64,000 bases of DNA from Martinezella rhizogenes (GCF_027460065.1 NZ_JAPYZZ010000016.1:21184-85183); one strand, 5' to 3'. Shown: positions 37,772-47,249, numbered from the stretch's first letter. The notes: a model not told the origin generated them from the sequence alone. A program made the numbers and translations.

Positions 37772-37832
37772 CCTCTTATGATTTGCACGACATCATCGGC
37801 ATGAACGAGACCCTGTCCGGTCAAGGATCGTG

Positions 37833-38675
37833 CTATCTCGCCAGATAAAATCGTCTGGCATTGGCATGGCCGATCGATGCCCGCTCATCCGGGGAAAGCG
37901 TCGACAGAAACTCCCTCGTCATGGCGATCCATTCCGGTAGGCCAGAGCCGAGATCGACCACCGGCCAGTCGCCGCCCCAGACCATTCTTTGGGGGCCGAA
38001 CAGGTTCAATACGGTTTCCACATAAGGCCTCACGCTTTCCTGCGTCGCTTGCCCCGGCGCACAATAGGCGGTGACACCGGAAAGCTTGACGGAGAGATTG
38101 GGCAAGCTGGCCAGATCGGCCATGCGCTCGCTCCAGACGGGGAAATCGTTTCCGGCAATGTCAGGCGTGCCGCAATGGTCGAGCATGAAGCGAACGTCGG
38201 GGCAGGCCCGGACAAGTTCGGCGGCAATGGCGAGCTGGCGGGAATGAAAGCAGAGATCGACCGGCCACCCGGCCTTGCCGATCTTGCGTACGTTCCGCCG
38301 GTAGTTCTCCGCACGGCTGGTATCGTCGGGCATGACCTGGAGGATACGCCGGAACCCGACCACGTTGAGACGTCGGCACTCCTCTAGCCAGGCGTCGAAA
38401 CCCCGGTCCGTTTCCGGCCGGCAGCTGGCGATCTGGCCGAACATCGGCAAGGCGCCTTCCCCAACCATGCCGGCGATGAGCCGAGCCTCCGCCCGATAAT
38501 CACCGTCATCGACCCCAGTTTCCATGAAGATCGTGCCGATAACACCGCTGCCCTCGACAAGAGCTGCATAATCTGCCCGGGTGAAGCTTCCCGCAAGGCT
38601 CGGCTCCCCGCGCGTCCAGGCATAACCCAGTTTGCCCCGCAAGATCAGATGCTGGTGGGTATCAATCAGGTCCAT
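37833..38675 (-). CDS. Amidohydrolase family 2 lactonase (L-fuconolactonase-like)
   Basis: A 280-residue TIM-barrel amidohydrolase. DTHQHL near the N-terminus, FMLDHCGTP in the middle and VWGGDWPV near the end match the COG3618 group that includes L-fucono-1,5-lactonase and 2-pyrone-4,6-dicarboxylate lactonase. It likely opens a sugar lactone made by the aldo/keto reductase upstream. ATG 38675 follows AGGAGG. It is the last gene of the leftward GntR-SDR-uxuB-uxuA-AKR operon. Confidence 0.8.
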   Translation of the reverse strand: MDLIDTHQHLILRGKLGYAWTRGEPSLAGSFTRADYAALVEGSGVIGTIFMETGVDDGDYRAEARLIAGMVGEGALPMFGQIASCRPETDRGFDAWLEECRRLNVVGFRRILQVMPDDTSRAENYRRNVRKIGKAGWPVDLCFHSRQLAIAAELVRACPDVRFMLDHCGTPDIAGNDFPVWSERMADLASLPNLSVKLSGVTAYCAPGQATQESVRPYVETVLNLFGPQRMVWGGDWPVVDLGSGLPEWIAMTREFLSTLSPDERASIGHANARRFYLAR

Positions 38676-38700
38676 GACGTCCTCCTCCCTCTGGTGTCGG

Positions 38701-39690
38701 TCAATCTTCAAGCGCGAGCGTGTCGAAACCCGCCCAGGCGGCGTCCGGCACGGTCGTTTCGAAAATGGATAGATTGCGCCGGAGACTGTCCGGTTTCGCG
38801 GTGCCGATCAGCACGCTGGCGACATCGGCGTTTTGCAGCGGAAAATGCAAGGCGGCCGCCGCGAACGCGACGCCGTGGTCGGCGGCGTGGGCCTCCATGG
38901 CGCGCACCCGCTCCACGACTTGAGGTGCTGCCTCAGCGTAATTGAAGGTGGCGCCCGGTCTTGCCCCGGTCGCAAGAATGCCCGAGTTGAAGACACCGCC
39001 GATGATGAGCGAGGTGCCGGTTTCCGCACAACGCCCCAGCAGCCGTGCTGCAGCCGAACGATCGAGCAGCGTATAACGGCCCGCCAGCAGGATGCAGTCG
39101 ATTTCGTCGATCTCCATCAGGTTCAGGCAGGCAGGAACCTCGTTCACGCCGAGGCCGAACGCGCCGATCTTGCCCTTCGCCTTCAATTCATGCAGCGCCT
39201 CGATGCCGCTTTCGGTGAATATCCCGAAATGATGGCGATAGGCTTCCTCTCCCAGAGTGTTCGCCTCCAGATCGTGGACATAGAGAATATCCACCGAACC
39301 GAGGCCAAGCCGGGCAAGGCTCTGCTCATGCGAGCGCATGATGCCATCATAGCTGTAATCGTATTCCACCACGAATGGCAGCGCATCGACAAAACCGTAG
39401 TCCGGTATGACACCCTCTTCAGCCGGTTTCAGGATTCGCCCGACCTTGGTGGACAGCACGAATGCACCGCGTGGTTTCATCTGGAGAAAATCCCCGATGC
39501 GGCGTTCGGAAAGGCCCTGCCCGTAATAGGGCGCGGTATCGAAATAGCGGATACCGGCATCCCATGCGGTTTGCAGCGTCGCCATAGCATCTTCGCGGCT
39601 GACACTGCGGTAGAGATTACCGATGCCGGCGGCACCGAAGGAAAGCTCGCTCAGCGACAGTGCCGTGCGTCCGAGTTTGCGGGTCCTCAT
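38701..39690 (-). CDS. Aldo/keto reductase, L-fucose/D-threo-aldose dehydrogenase type
   Basis: A 329-residue AKR. The start MRTRKLGRTALSLSELSFG, the catalytic Asp and Tyr in FDTAPYYGQGLSERRIG and the Lys in LSTKVGR match the branch that oxidises L-fucose or related aldoses to lactones (D-threo-aldose 1-dehydrogenase); pyridoxal 4-dehydrogenases are close relatives. It overlaps the uxuA stop by four bases, so it is translationally coupled to a hexuronate gene, which is notable. With the lactonase next door it could feed an aldonate to a dehydratase. Confidence 0.8.
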   Translation of the reverse strand: MRTRKLGRTALSLSELSFGAAGIGNLYRSVSREDAMATLQTAWDAGIRYFDTAPYYGQGLSERRIGDFLQMKPRGAFVLSTKVGRILKPAEEGVIPDYGFVDALPFVVEYDYSYDGIMRSHEQSLARLGLGSVDILYVHDLEANTLGEEAYRHHFGIFTESGIEALHELKAKGKIGAFGLGVNEVPACLNLMEIDEIDCILLAGRYTLLDRSAAARLLGRCAETGTSLIIGGVFNSGILATGARPGATFNYAEAAPQVVERVRAMEAHAADHGVAFAAAALHFPLQNADVASVLIGTAKPDSLRRNLSIFETTVPDAAWAGFDTLALED

Positions 39691-40880
39691 GCGGCAGCCT
39701 CCTCGCGCCGGAGCTGGCGCTCGACGGTTCGGATGACACCACGGAGTTCGCCGAGACCCTTCATGCGGCCGATATAGGAATAGCCGGGGTTGGTCTTTTT
39801 GGTGATGTCGTCACCCAAGAGATGGCCGTGGTCCGGCCGCATCGGAATATCGGTCCTTCGACCGGCCCGGGCGGCGGTCCGCTCCTCGCGCAACAGCGCC
39901 TCGATGACGCCGATCATGTCGGTTCCGCCATCCAGATGATCGTCCTCGAAGAAAGAACCATCCGCCTCGACGGTGACATTGCGCAGATGGGCGAAATTGA
40001 TGCGGGATGCGAATTCCTGCGCCATTGCCACGAGATCATTATCGCTGCGGGCACCGTAGGAGCCGGTGCAGAGGGTGATGCCGTTGTTCGGGCTTTCGAT
40101 GGCCGAGAGGATGGCGCGAATATCTGAAGGCGTCGAAACCACGCGCGGCAGGCCAAACAGGGAGAATGGCGGATCATCCGGGTGGATGCCGAGATGCACG
40201 CCCACCTCTTCCGCCACCGGCACGACCTCCCGCAGAAATGCCAGCAAATTGCTCTGCATGGTCGCGCTGTCGATGCCATCGAACGAAGCAATCAGCGCGG
40301 CGATGGACTGGCGCGTCTGCACCAGCGCGCCGCCCGGCAGACCGGCGATGATGTTGCGCTCCAGAAGCGACTGCTCCTCTTCGCTCATCTTCGCGAAACG
40401 CGCTTCAGCCCGCGCCACCAGCGCGGGCTCATAATTTTCCGCCGCACGGGCACGCTTCAGGATGAAGACGTCATAGGCGACGAAATCCGCCATTTCGAAG
40501 CGCAGCGCCAATCCGGTGTTGCGCGCCTGCCAGCGCAGATTGGTGCGCGTCCAGTCCACGACAGGCATGAAATTGTAGCAGACGACGGGAACGCCAGCGC
40601 GGCCGAGACGGACGAGCGTATCCTTCCAGCGCGCAATCGCTTTTGGCGCATCGGCGTCGCCGCGCTTGACGGACTGTTCCATGGGAATGGATTCGCAGAC
40701 ACTCCATTCCAGGCCAGCCGCCTCGATCATTGCCTTGCGTTTGGCGATCTCTTCCGCCGGCCACGCGGTGCCGTCGGGAATCTGGTGCAGCGCCGTCACA
40801 ACGCCGCTCGCACCCGTCTGCCGCACATGCTCAAGGGTGATCGGGTCCTGCTCTCCGAACCAGCGCCAGGTTTCCTTCAT
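39687..40880 (-). CDS. uxuA: Mannonate dehydratase UxuA
   Basis: A 397-residue enzyme of the UxuA family, of normal length. It begins MKETWRWFGEQDPITL and contains the family segments WSVCESIPMEQSVKRG, VCYNFMPVVDWTRT, GVHLGIHPDDPPFSLFGLPR and LCTGSYGARSDND, which hold the metal ligands and catalytic histidines. It dehydrates D-mannonate to 2-keto-3-deoxygluconate (KDG). It is three bases after uxuB and overlaps the AKR gene. Confidence 0.92.
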   Translation of the reverse strand: MKETWRWFGEQDPITLEHVRQTGASGVVTALHQIPDGTAWPAEEIAKRKAMIEAAGLEWSVCESIPMEQSVKRGDADAPKAIARWKDTLVRLGRAGVPVVCYNFMPVVDWTRTNLRWQARNTGLALRFEMADFVAYDVFILKRARAAENYEPALVARAEARFAKMSEEEQSLLERNIIAGLPGGALVQTRQSIAALIASFDGIDSATMQSNLLAFLREVVPVAEEVGVHLGIHPDDPPFSLFGLPRVVSTPSDIRAILSAIESPNNGITLCTGSYGARSDNDLVAMAQEFASRINFAHLRNVTVEADGSFFEDDHLDGGTDMIGVIEALLREERTAARAGRRTDIPMRPDHGHLLGDDITKKTNPGYSYIGRMKGLGELRGVIRTVERQLRREEAAA

Positions 40881-40883
40881 AGT

Positions 40884-42356
40884 CTACTCCTCCGAAAAAT
40901 GCCGTTCGATGGCGCCGAGCGCGCCGTATTGGACGATGTCGCGGTGGGCGGCCTTCAGCGCCGTGACGAATGCTTCGTCAGCCTGCCATTCAGGGCCAAA
41001 GACGCGACGGAATGTTAAAAACCGGTCCACGACCGCATCCGGGTCCTCACCGGTGCTGGTTGGTGCACTCCATTCGGCAAAAGCCGGATCGGCCATGAGG
41101 ATGGGCTCGCCGCGCTCGTTCAGTGCTGCGCAGGAGCGTATCCACATCGCGACGGCAAAAAGAGCCGCCGCATTCGTCGCGCCTGCGGCACGCAGTTCCG
41201 CCAGTGGCGCGAGAATGCGTTGCGGCACTTTCTGGGAAGCGTCCGAAGCTATCTGGGCGGCGCGGTGGCGAAGTGCGGGATTGGCAAAACGCTGGCGCAG
41301 ACCGGCAACATAGTCTGGTCCACTGACAGAGGGGCTCAATGTCGAACCCACCTCCCGCCAGTAACGATCGATGTACCCGCGCACACGCGGATCGGCATAG
41401 ATATCGGCGATCGTCTCAAGCCCGCTACACTGACCGATGGCCGCCATGGCAGTGTGAGCGCCATTCAGCATTCTGAGCTTCATATGCTCATAAGGCTCGA
41501 CATCATCGACGAGCTCGGCGCCCGAAAGCTCGATACCGGGGCGACCGTGCGGAAAGCGATCCTCGATCACCCAACGGAAATAGGGTTCCGCAATCACCGG
41601 CCAGGCATCCTCGCAGCCGAGACGCGCCGTCACGCGCTCGCGGTCGGTGGCCGTGGTGGCGGGCACGATGCGGTCAACCATGACGCAGGGGCAGGAAAGG
41701 TTTTCCGTGATGAAGGCAGCGAGATCCTTATCGGTGAGACCAGCCATCTCCACCAGAAGCCGGTGCAGGATGCGGCCATTGGACGGGAGATTGTCGCAGG
41801 AGAGCAACGTCAGCGGCACGGCCCCGGCGGCACGCCTGCGCCTTGTCGCCTCCAGCAGAAAACCGAGCGCCGAACGGGGCCTTTGTGGATGTTCCAGATC
41901 ATGGACGATATCGGGATGATCGCGGAGAAGCGTGCCCGCCGACAAATCCGCAAGGTAACCCTTTTCCGTCACCGTCAGTGTGACGACCCTGACCCGCGGA
42001 TCGGCCATCGCCTGCAACAGCCGCTCCGGCTCTTCCGGGGCAACGATGGTTTCGAGGATGGAACCGACGATCCGCAGCGTCTCGTTTTCGCCGTCGCGCA
42101 GGCAGAAAGTGTAGAGATTGTCCTGCGGCGCGATGGCATCACGCGTATCGGGGCTGCGCAGCGAGGCCGCGATAATGCCCCAGCCGGTTTCGCCGCGCGC
42201 CAGGCAATCATCGATGAACACGGCCTGATGGGCGCGGTGAAAAGCACCGACGCCGAGATGCACGATGCCCGGTGTGACCGCTTCGCGGTCATAGGCCGGC
42301 ACAGCCACGTCTTGCGGCAGATGCGAGAGCGCAAGGGAAGAAAGTCGATTGGTCAC
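40884..42356 (-). CDS. uxuB: Fructuronate reductase / mannitol dehydrogenase family protein (UxuB)
   Basis: A 490-residue polyol dehydrogenase family enzyme: HLGVGAFHRAHQAVFID gives the dinucleotide loop, and KLRMLNGAHTAMA holds the catalytic Lys, Asn and His. Mannitol dehydrogenase and fructuronate reductase cannot be separated by sequence alone; the uxuA gene three bases downstream favours reduction of D-fructuronate to D-mannonate. Translation starts at GTG 42356 with GGAG upstream. Confidence 0.87.
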   Translation of the reverse strand: MTNRLSSLALSHLPQDVAVPAYDREAVTPGIVHLGVGAFHRAHQAVFIDDCLARGETGWGIIAASLRSPDTRDAIAPQDNLYTFCLRDGENETLRIVGSILETIVAPEEPERLLQAMADPRVRVVTLTVTEKGYLADLSAGTLLRDHPDIVHDLEHPQRPRSALGFLLEATRRRRAAGAVPLTLLSCDNLPSNGRILHRLLVEMAGLTDKDLAAFITENLSCPCVMVDRIVPATTATDRERVTARLGCEDAWPVIAEPYFRWVIEDRFPHGRPGIELSGAELVDDVEPYEHMKLRMLNGAHTAMAAIGQCSGLETIADIYADPRVRGYIDRYWREVGSTLSPSVSGPDYVAGLRQRFANPALRHRAAQIASDASQKVPQRILAPLAELRAAGATNAAALFAVAMWIRSCAALNERGEPILMADPAFAEWSAPTSTGEDPDAVVDRFLTFRRVFGPEWQADEAFVTALKAAHRDIVQYGALGAIERHFSEE

Positions 42357-42373
42357 GTTTGTATCTCCGTATC

Positions 42374-43114
42374 TCAGCCGAATTGCAGGCCGCCATTCAT
42401 GTCGACGACTGTGCCGGTCATGAAACCGGACAGCGGCGAGGCGAGGAAACGCACGGCATGCGCCACTTCTTCCGGCTGGCAGAAGCGCCCAACGGGAATG
42501 GCGGCAAGCTGGCGCTGACGGTCTTCCTCCGACAATTGCTCCATGATCATCGGCGAAACCACATAGGCCGGTGCCACCGCATTGGCGGTAACGCCGAAGG
42601 GGGCGAGTTCACGCGCCGAAGAATAGGTGAGGCCGACCATCGCCGATTTCGAAACCGAATAGGCCGTGCCCGCCGTCAGACCACCGGATTTCCAGGCATA
42701 AGAGGAGATGTTGATCAGTCGCCCCCAGCGGTTTTCCTTCATGGCGGGAACGACAGCCTGCGTCAGCAGCAGGGCGGCATCGAGATTGACGGCCATAAGC
42801 TTGTGCCACTCGTCAAGCGTGGTCGCGGCCAGTTTGTGCGGAGACAGCACACCGGCATTGTTGACGAGAATGTCGATGACCTCGAAACGACCGGCTATAT
42901 CCTTCATGACGGCCTGCAGCGCCGCCGCATCACCGAGATCAACGGCGATGGGATCGCAGGCATCGCCAAAACCCTCCGCGAGCGCCTTTACAGCCTCAAT
43001 ATCGCGATCGAAGGCAAGCACCCTCGCCCCCTGCGCCACCAGCGCCGCAACCACGGCACGGCCGATGCCGCCGCACGCGCCCGTCACGAGCGCGGTCTTG
43101 TGTTTCAATTCCAT
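42374..43114 (-). CDS. SDR family oxidoreductase
   Basis: A 246-residue classical short-chain dehydrogenase: TGACGGIGRAV binds the nucleotide, NNAGVL follows, and Ser-Tyr-Lys are visible in INISSYAWKS, then AYSVSKSAMVGL. Asp after the second strand (LAFDRD) suggests NAD preference. In this operon it could oxidise a sugar acid or act as a 2-keto-3-deoxy-acid dehydrogenase. It lies between the regulator gene and uxuB. Confidence 0.83.
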   Translation of the reverse strand: MELKHKTALVTGACGGIGRAVVAALVAQGARVLAFDRDIEAVKALAEGFGDACDPIAVDLGDAAALQAVMKDIAGRFEVIDILVNNAGVLSPHKLAATTLDEWHKLMAVNLDAALLLTQAVVPAMKENRWGRLINISSYAWKSGGLTAGTAYSVSKSAMVGLTYSSARELAPFGVTANAVAPAYVVSPMIMEQLSEEDRQRQLAAIPVGRFCQPEEVAHAVRFLASPLSGFMTGTVVDMNGGLQFG

Positions 43115-43136
43115 TCTGTCTCCTCCACGTCCATTA

Positions 43137-43886
43137 TCAAATGGACAAATGCTTGCGCTCTTCTTCGGGCAGCTGTTCGTAGATCACGAAAACCATATCC
43201 AGATGTGTCACCAGCGCCTGTTCCGCGCCGTCGGCATCGCCCCGGTCGAGGGCGTCGACGACCGCCAGGTGCTCTTCGATCACGGCGGGCAGGCGCTCCG
43301 GTTTCGCCCAGTAACGGTGGAACCGCGAAAGCGTCACCTTGGCAGCAAGGATTGCCTGCCAGACGCCTTCGCGGCCGGAAAACGTGCCGAGCAACCGGTG
43401 AAACGCCTCGTCGGCATGGAAAAAGCCGTTGGCGTCATTGGCGGCGATCACCCTTTCCTGCTCGGCGATGACATCCCGCATCGTCCGGCTCATCTCTTTC
43501 GTCCATCGCGGCGCGACCTCTCGCAGCAGGGCGACTTCGAGCGAACGACGGATAAAATGGCTGTCCTGAATTTCGCCGAGCCTGATCGGCGCGACGAAGC
43601 TGCCAAGCTGCGGATAGACATCCACAAGCCCCTCTTCCGACAGGCGCTGGATGGCGGCGCGCACCGGCGTGCGTGACACGGAAAACTGACGGCAGATGGA
43701 GTTCTCGCTGATCGGCGCTCCCGGCGCCAGCCGCACTTCGACAATGGCCTGGCGCAGGGCCGCGTGAACCTGATCGGCCACGGAGCCATAGCGATTGACC
43801 ACAAGCTCCACGCTTTCGATTCCCGGGCCTGAGGCCTCCTGATGGCCGCCACGTCCGGCAAAGCCGGCACTGGTGTTTTTCGTCAT
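43137..43886 (-). CDS. GntR family (FCD/FadR subfamily) transcriptional regulator
   Basis: A 249-residue regulator with an N-terminal winged helix (about 40-100: LAPGAPISENSICRQFSVSRTPVRAAIQRLSEEG) and a C-terminal all-helical FCD ligand domain with metal-binding histidine positions (DEAFHRLL, VTHLDMV). FadR-subfamily members in such clusters respond to uronate-type acids. It is the first gene of the leftward catabolic operon and divergent from the ABC transporter, so it probably represses both. ATG 43886. Confidence 0.86.
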   Translation of the reverse strand: MTKNTSAGFAGRGGHQEASGPGIESVELVVNRYGSVADQVHAALRQAIVEVRLAPGAPISENSICRQFSVSRTPVRAAIQRLSEEGLVDVYPQLGSFVAPIRLGEIQDSHFIRRSLEVALLREVAPRWTKEMSRTMRDVIAEQERVIAANDANGFFHADEAFHRLLGTFSGREGVWQAILAAKVTLSRFHRYWAKPERLPAVIEEHLAVVDALDRGDADGAEQALVTHLDMVFVIYEQLPEEERKHLSI

Positions 43887-43928
43887 GAACGTTTCCCTTT
43901 TGAAAGGCCGTCGTGAAAATCCGATTGC

Positions 43929-43948
43929 TACTTGGATACAAGTATACT
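43929..43948. promoter_or_regulatory. Candidate GntR operator overlapping a -10 box
   Basis: A perfect 6-bp inverted repeat TACTTG-gata-CAAGTA (43929-43944) sits between the divergent regulator and transporter genes. TATACT at 43943-43948 overlaps its right arm and could be the rightward -10 box. The size and symmetry suit a FadR-type GntR dimer, so binding would block transcription. No good -35 box was found. Confidence 0.55.
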
Positions 43949-44054
43949 AGGGTCCACAGTGCTTACGCAAGCCGGCTGTTGGGAGAAAGAGCGATTAACG
44001 GAGGTTTCCAGTCGCTTTTTGCAGAGGGCAGTCCGTTTCATGGAGGAGAAAAAC

Positions 44055-45080
44055 ATGACGCATTTCATGCGCAGCCTCGTCGCTGCCGCAATCATCGGCG
44101 CTGGAGCCTGCGGTGTTGCGCAGGCCGCCGATCCAAGCAAGGTCGCCCTCGTTCCGGGCGGTCCGCATCCCTATTTCGCCGCCTGGGAACAGGCCGGAAA
44201 GGACGCCGCCAAGGATTTCGGTCTGGCAGGCGCGGATTATAAAGTACCGCAGAAATGGGAACTGGCGCAGCAGAACCAGCTTCTCGAAAGCCTTCTGAGC
44301 CAGGGTTATAACGGCTTCCTGATTTTCCCCGGCGATCCCGTCGGCGCGGTCTCCACGGCCGAGGAACTGACCGGCAATGGCGCCAACGTGATTGCCGGCG
44401 CCGGCTGCTTCAAAGACCCTTCACCCGCCGCCTTCTGCCTCGGCACCGACACCGGCAATTCGGCCTATCTCGGCACCAAGGAGCTCATCAAGGCGATGGG
44501 AACAGGCAAAAAACGCATCGCCCATTTCACCGGCTTCCTTGTCGATCCCAACACCCAGCTCCGCATCGATGCCGTGAAGAAGGCGGCTGACGAAGCCGGC
44601 GCCGAGGTCGTCCAGGTCATCGCTGATATCGACGCGCCGGAACCGGCCGAAGAAAAGATCAACGCCTACCTCGCCGCTCATGCCTCGGAAGTGGATGGCA
44701 TCGTCACCACGGCCTGGGTTCCGGCAGTTGTCGCCTCCAACGCGCTGCGCAAGATCGGCGACAAGCGCATCCACATGGTCGGCATCGACCACGACGAAGT
44801 GGTGCTGAAGGCGATCAAGGACGGTTTCGTTGACGGCACGATGCTGCAGAACCCCTATGGTCAGGGTTATGTCGGCTCCTTCGCTTTGAGCAAATTGCAG
44901 TCCGGCTGCAAGGTGAAGGCAGATGCGCCGTTCAAGTCCAACGCGCTGACGACCAAGTTCATCGATTCCGGCACCGCCTATGTCGATGCCACAAAGGTCG
45001 ATAACTACGTTGACGCCATGCGCGCCGAGACCAAAAAGCTGCTCGCAAACTTCGATACGACGTATCTGAGCTGCAAATAA
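44055..45080 (+). CDS. Sugar ABC transporter substrate-binding protein
   Basis: A 341-residue periplasmic-binding protein (ribose-type fold). Signal peptide about 1-24 (AAAIIGAGACGVAQA). The mature part has VALVPGGPHPYFAAWEQAGKDA and a central hinge pattern FLIFPGDPVGAV. It should bind a sugar or sugar acid used by the neighbouring uxuAB operon. ATG 44055 follows GGAGGAGAAAAAC; an ATG at 44040 lies inside that site. A stable hairpin separates it from the permease genes. Confidence 0.85.
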   Translation: MTHFMRSLVAAAIIGAGACGVAQAADPSKVALVPGGPHPYFAAWEQAGKDAAKDFGLAGADYKVPQKWELAQQNQLLESLLSQGYNGFLIFPGDPVGAVSTAEELTGNGANVIAGAGCFKDPSPAAFCLGTDTGNSAYLGTKELIKAMGTGKKRIAHFTGFLVDPNTQLRIDAVKKAADEAGAEVVQVIADIDAPEPAEEKINAYLAAHASEVDGIVTTAWVPAVVASNALRKIGDKRIHMVGIDHDEVVLKAIKDGFVDGTMLQNPYGQGYVGSFALSKLQSGCKVKADAPFKSNALTTKFIDSGTAYVDATKVDNYVDAMRAETKKLLANFDTTYLSCK

Positions 45081-45093
45081 GCAAGCCTTTTGC

Positions 45094-45128
45094 GGTTGCC
45101 GGGCGGCTGACGACCACGCCCGGCAACC
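45094..45128 (+). other. Stable hairpin between binding-protein and permease genes
   Basis: Perfect 12-bp stem (arm GGTTGCCGGGCG) with an 11-base loop, 13 bases after the stop. No T-run follows, so it looks like a mRNA 3'-end stabiliser or processing signal that raises binding-protein output relative to the permeases. Confidence 0.6.
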
Positions 45129-45219
45129 AGTTCCGTCGGAAAAACGTCTTCCGGCGGGAGTATAACGTCGAGGCCACCCGCGAAGGTGCCTCGGGCCGAA
45201 CCAATACCGGGACAATTTC

Positions 45220-46260
45220 ATGACCGTGAACGATAGTTTGCTCACAAAAGGCGCGCAGGAGGCAGACGAACGAATGGGTTCCGGCCTTTCGCACGGCCGC
45301 TTTTTTCTTACCAATGAATTCGGCCTCATTCTGCTGATTGTCGTCTTCGCCGTTATTTTCGGCGTGGCGGCCAGCGGCTTCCTTTCGCCTTTCAATCTGT
45401 TCACGCTCGGCCGCAGTGCAGCGATTAACATCATGATCGGCCTGTCGATGATGGCGGTGATCGTGACCGGCGGTCTCAATCTCGCCGTTGGAGCAATTGG
45501 CGTTTCGGCGGCCATGGCCTGCGGTTATCTGATCGAGGTTCTGGGCGTTCCTTGGCCGCTCGCCCTCGTCGGCGGCCTCGCCACAGGCGCAGCACTCGGT
45601 TTCATCAATGGCTGGACCGTCATCCGCACGGGATTGCACAGCTTCATCATCACACTCGCGACCATGAGCATCTTTTTCGGGGTGATGATCTTTCTGACGC
45701 GGGCCGAGGCCTATCGTGGCCTGCCCCCGATCTTCGCCGCCTTCGGAAAAATGAAGCTCGCGACCTATTTCTCGCCGCTGCTTCTCGTCACGCTCGCAAC
45801 AGCCCTAGCGCTTTCCTTTCTCTACCGGCGCACCGTGCTCGGCCGTGAAATGCTGGCGGCAGGCGCACGCCCGGAGGCGGCCGAACTATCCGGTATCCGC
45901 GTCGACCGCATCTTCATTGCCTGTCACATGCTGTCGGGCCTGCTTGCCGCGCTCGCCGCTTTGATGCTGGTGACGCGCACGGGTGCCGCCATTCCATCCA
46001 TGGCCGGCCAACTTGGGCAGGACTGGCTGTTGCCCGCGTTTCTGGGGCCCGTCCTCGGTGGCACGCTCTTGCAGGGTGGCAAGGTTTCGGTGCTCGGCAC
46101 CTGCCTTGGCGCGCTGCTGGTCACCATGCTGACCAGCGGCCTGCTGCTGCTCCAGCTCGGCGAATTCTGGGTCCAGACATTTCTCGGCCTGCTGCTGTTA
46201 CTGGCGGTTTTGATGGACAAGGCGCGGCGAAGCTATCTCGCCCGGCGCAATCTCGCTTGA
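45220..46260 (+). CDS. Sugar ABC transporter permease 1
   Basis: A 346-residue BPD_transp_2 permease. Membrane helices begin near residue 30; loops such as GLNLAVGAIGVSAAMACG and EAAELSGIRVDR are typical of RbsC relatives. It probably dimerises with the next permease. ATG 45220 has GGGA at a fair distance; an internal ATG at 45274 is an alternative. Eleven bases separate its stop from the next start. Confidence 0.85.
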   Translation: MTVNDSLLTKGAQEADERMGSGLSHGRFFLTNEFGLILLIVVFAVIFGVAASGFLSPFNLFTLGRSAAINIMIGLSMMAVIVTGGLNLAVGAIGVSAAMACGYLIEVLGVPWPLALVGGLATGAALGFINGWTVIRTGLHSFIITLATMSIFFGVMIFLTRAEAYRGLPPIFAAFGKMKLATYFSPLLLVTLATALALSFLYRRTVLGREMLAAGARPEAAELSGIRVDRIFIACHMLSGLLAALAALMLVTRTGAAIPSMAGQLGQDWLLPAFLGPVLGGTLLQGGKVSVLGTCLGALLVTMLTSGLLLLQLGEFWVQTFLGLLLLLAVLMDKARRSYLARRNLA

Positions 46261-46270
46261 GGACTGGACG

Positions 46271-47248
46271 ATGACAACCGACAACACCCTTCTTCGCCTT
46301 GCCAGAACCGACTGGTTCGGGCCCCTGCTGGTTACGGTGCTGGCAATCGTGCTGATCCGTGGCTTCAGCCCCAACTTCCTGTCTTCCTTCAACATCCAGA
46401 TCCTGCTTCTGGCCATTTCGGTCAATGCACTCATCGCCTTTTCGCAGATGATCATTATCGCCATCGGCCAGATGAACCTTTCCGTCGGCGCGATCGGCGG
46501 CCTTGCGGCAATCTCCTTTGCGGGGCTGATGCAGGTCTGGGGGCTTCCGGCGCCGGTGGCTGCCGTCGCAGCAGTGCTGATCGGCATTGTCTGCGGCATG
46601 CTCAACGGCCTGCTGATTGCCATCACCGGCATTTCCGCTTTCGTCATCACGCTCGCGACACTGTCGATCTACAAGGGCATCAACCTCGGCATCACGCGAG
46701 CGGAGCCTTTCTACGGCATACCCGAATCGGTGAAAGACTTCGGTTCGGCCCTCATTGCCGGGCCCATTCCATGGCTTGCTGTCCCGACGATCATCATCGC
46801 ATTCGCCCTGTGGTTCATGCTGCGCCGCCAGCCGATAGGCCGCTTCATCCTTGCCATCGGCGGCAACAGCCACGCGGCGGAGCTTTCCGGCATTTCGGTG
46901 CGCACCACGGTGATCGTCGCGCACGGCATTTCCGGCTTTCTGGCATCTGTCGCGGGTATCCTGCTCGTCTCCCGCCTGCAGATCGGCCAGCCTTCCATTG
47001 GCGACGACTGGCTCATCCTGTCCTTTGCCGCCCCCGTCATCGGCGGCGCGGTACTGGCGGGCGGGCATGTCAGCGTCGGGGCAACCCTGCTCGGCGTCGT
47101 CATCGTCGCCATCATCACCCAAGCGCTGGTGTTGTTTTCCATCGATCCGTTCCTCGTGCAGGTGGTGCTGGGCGCGATGATCCTCGCCGCCGTCGGCATC
47201 AACCGCCTGCGCGAAACGCATCTCGGCAAAAAGACAGGGAAGGCCTGA
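46271..47248 (+). CDS. Sugar ABC transporter permease 2
   Basis: A 325-residue BPD_transp_2 permease, partner of the preceding one, with GQMNLSVGAIGGLAAI and HAAELSGISVRTT segments. ATG 46271 has GAGG eight bases upstream. The ATPase gene starts one base after its stop codon, so the two are translated together. Confidence 0.86.
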   Translation: MTTDNTLLRLARTDWFGPLLVTVLAIVLIRGFSPNFLSSFNIQILLLAISVNALIAFSQMIIIAIGQMNLSVGAIGGLAAISFAGLMQVWGLPAPVAAVAAVLIGIVCGMLNGLLIAITGISAFVITLATLSIYKGINLGITRAEPFYGIPESVKDFGSALIAGPIPWLAVPTIIIAFALWFMLRRQPIGRFILAIGGNSHAAELSGISVRTTVIVAHGISGFLASVAGILLVSRLQIGQPSIGDDWLILSFAAPVIGGAVLAGGHVSVGATLLGVVIVAIITQALVLFSIDPFLVQVVLGAMILAAVGINRLRETHLGKKTGKA

Positions 47249-47249
47249 C

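Noticed and set aside
37687-37832. tRNA-Leu as a possible integration site for a mobile island
   Set aside because: No integrase and no repeat of the tRNA 3' end was seen downstream; the following genes look chromosomal.
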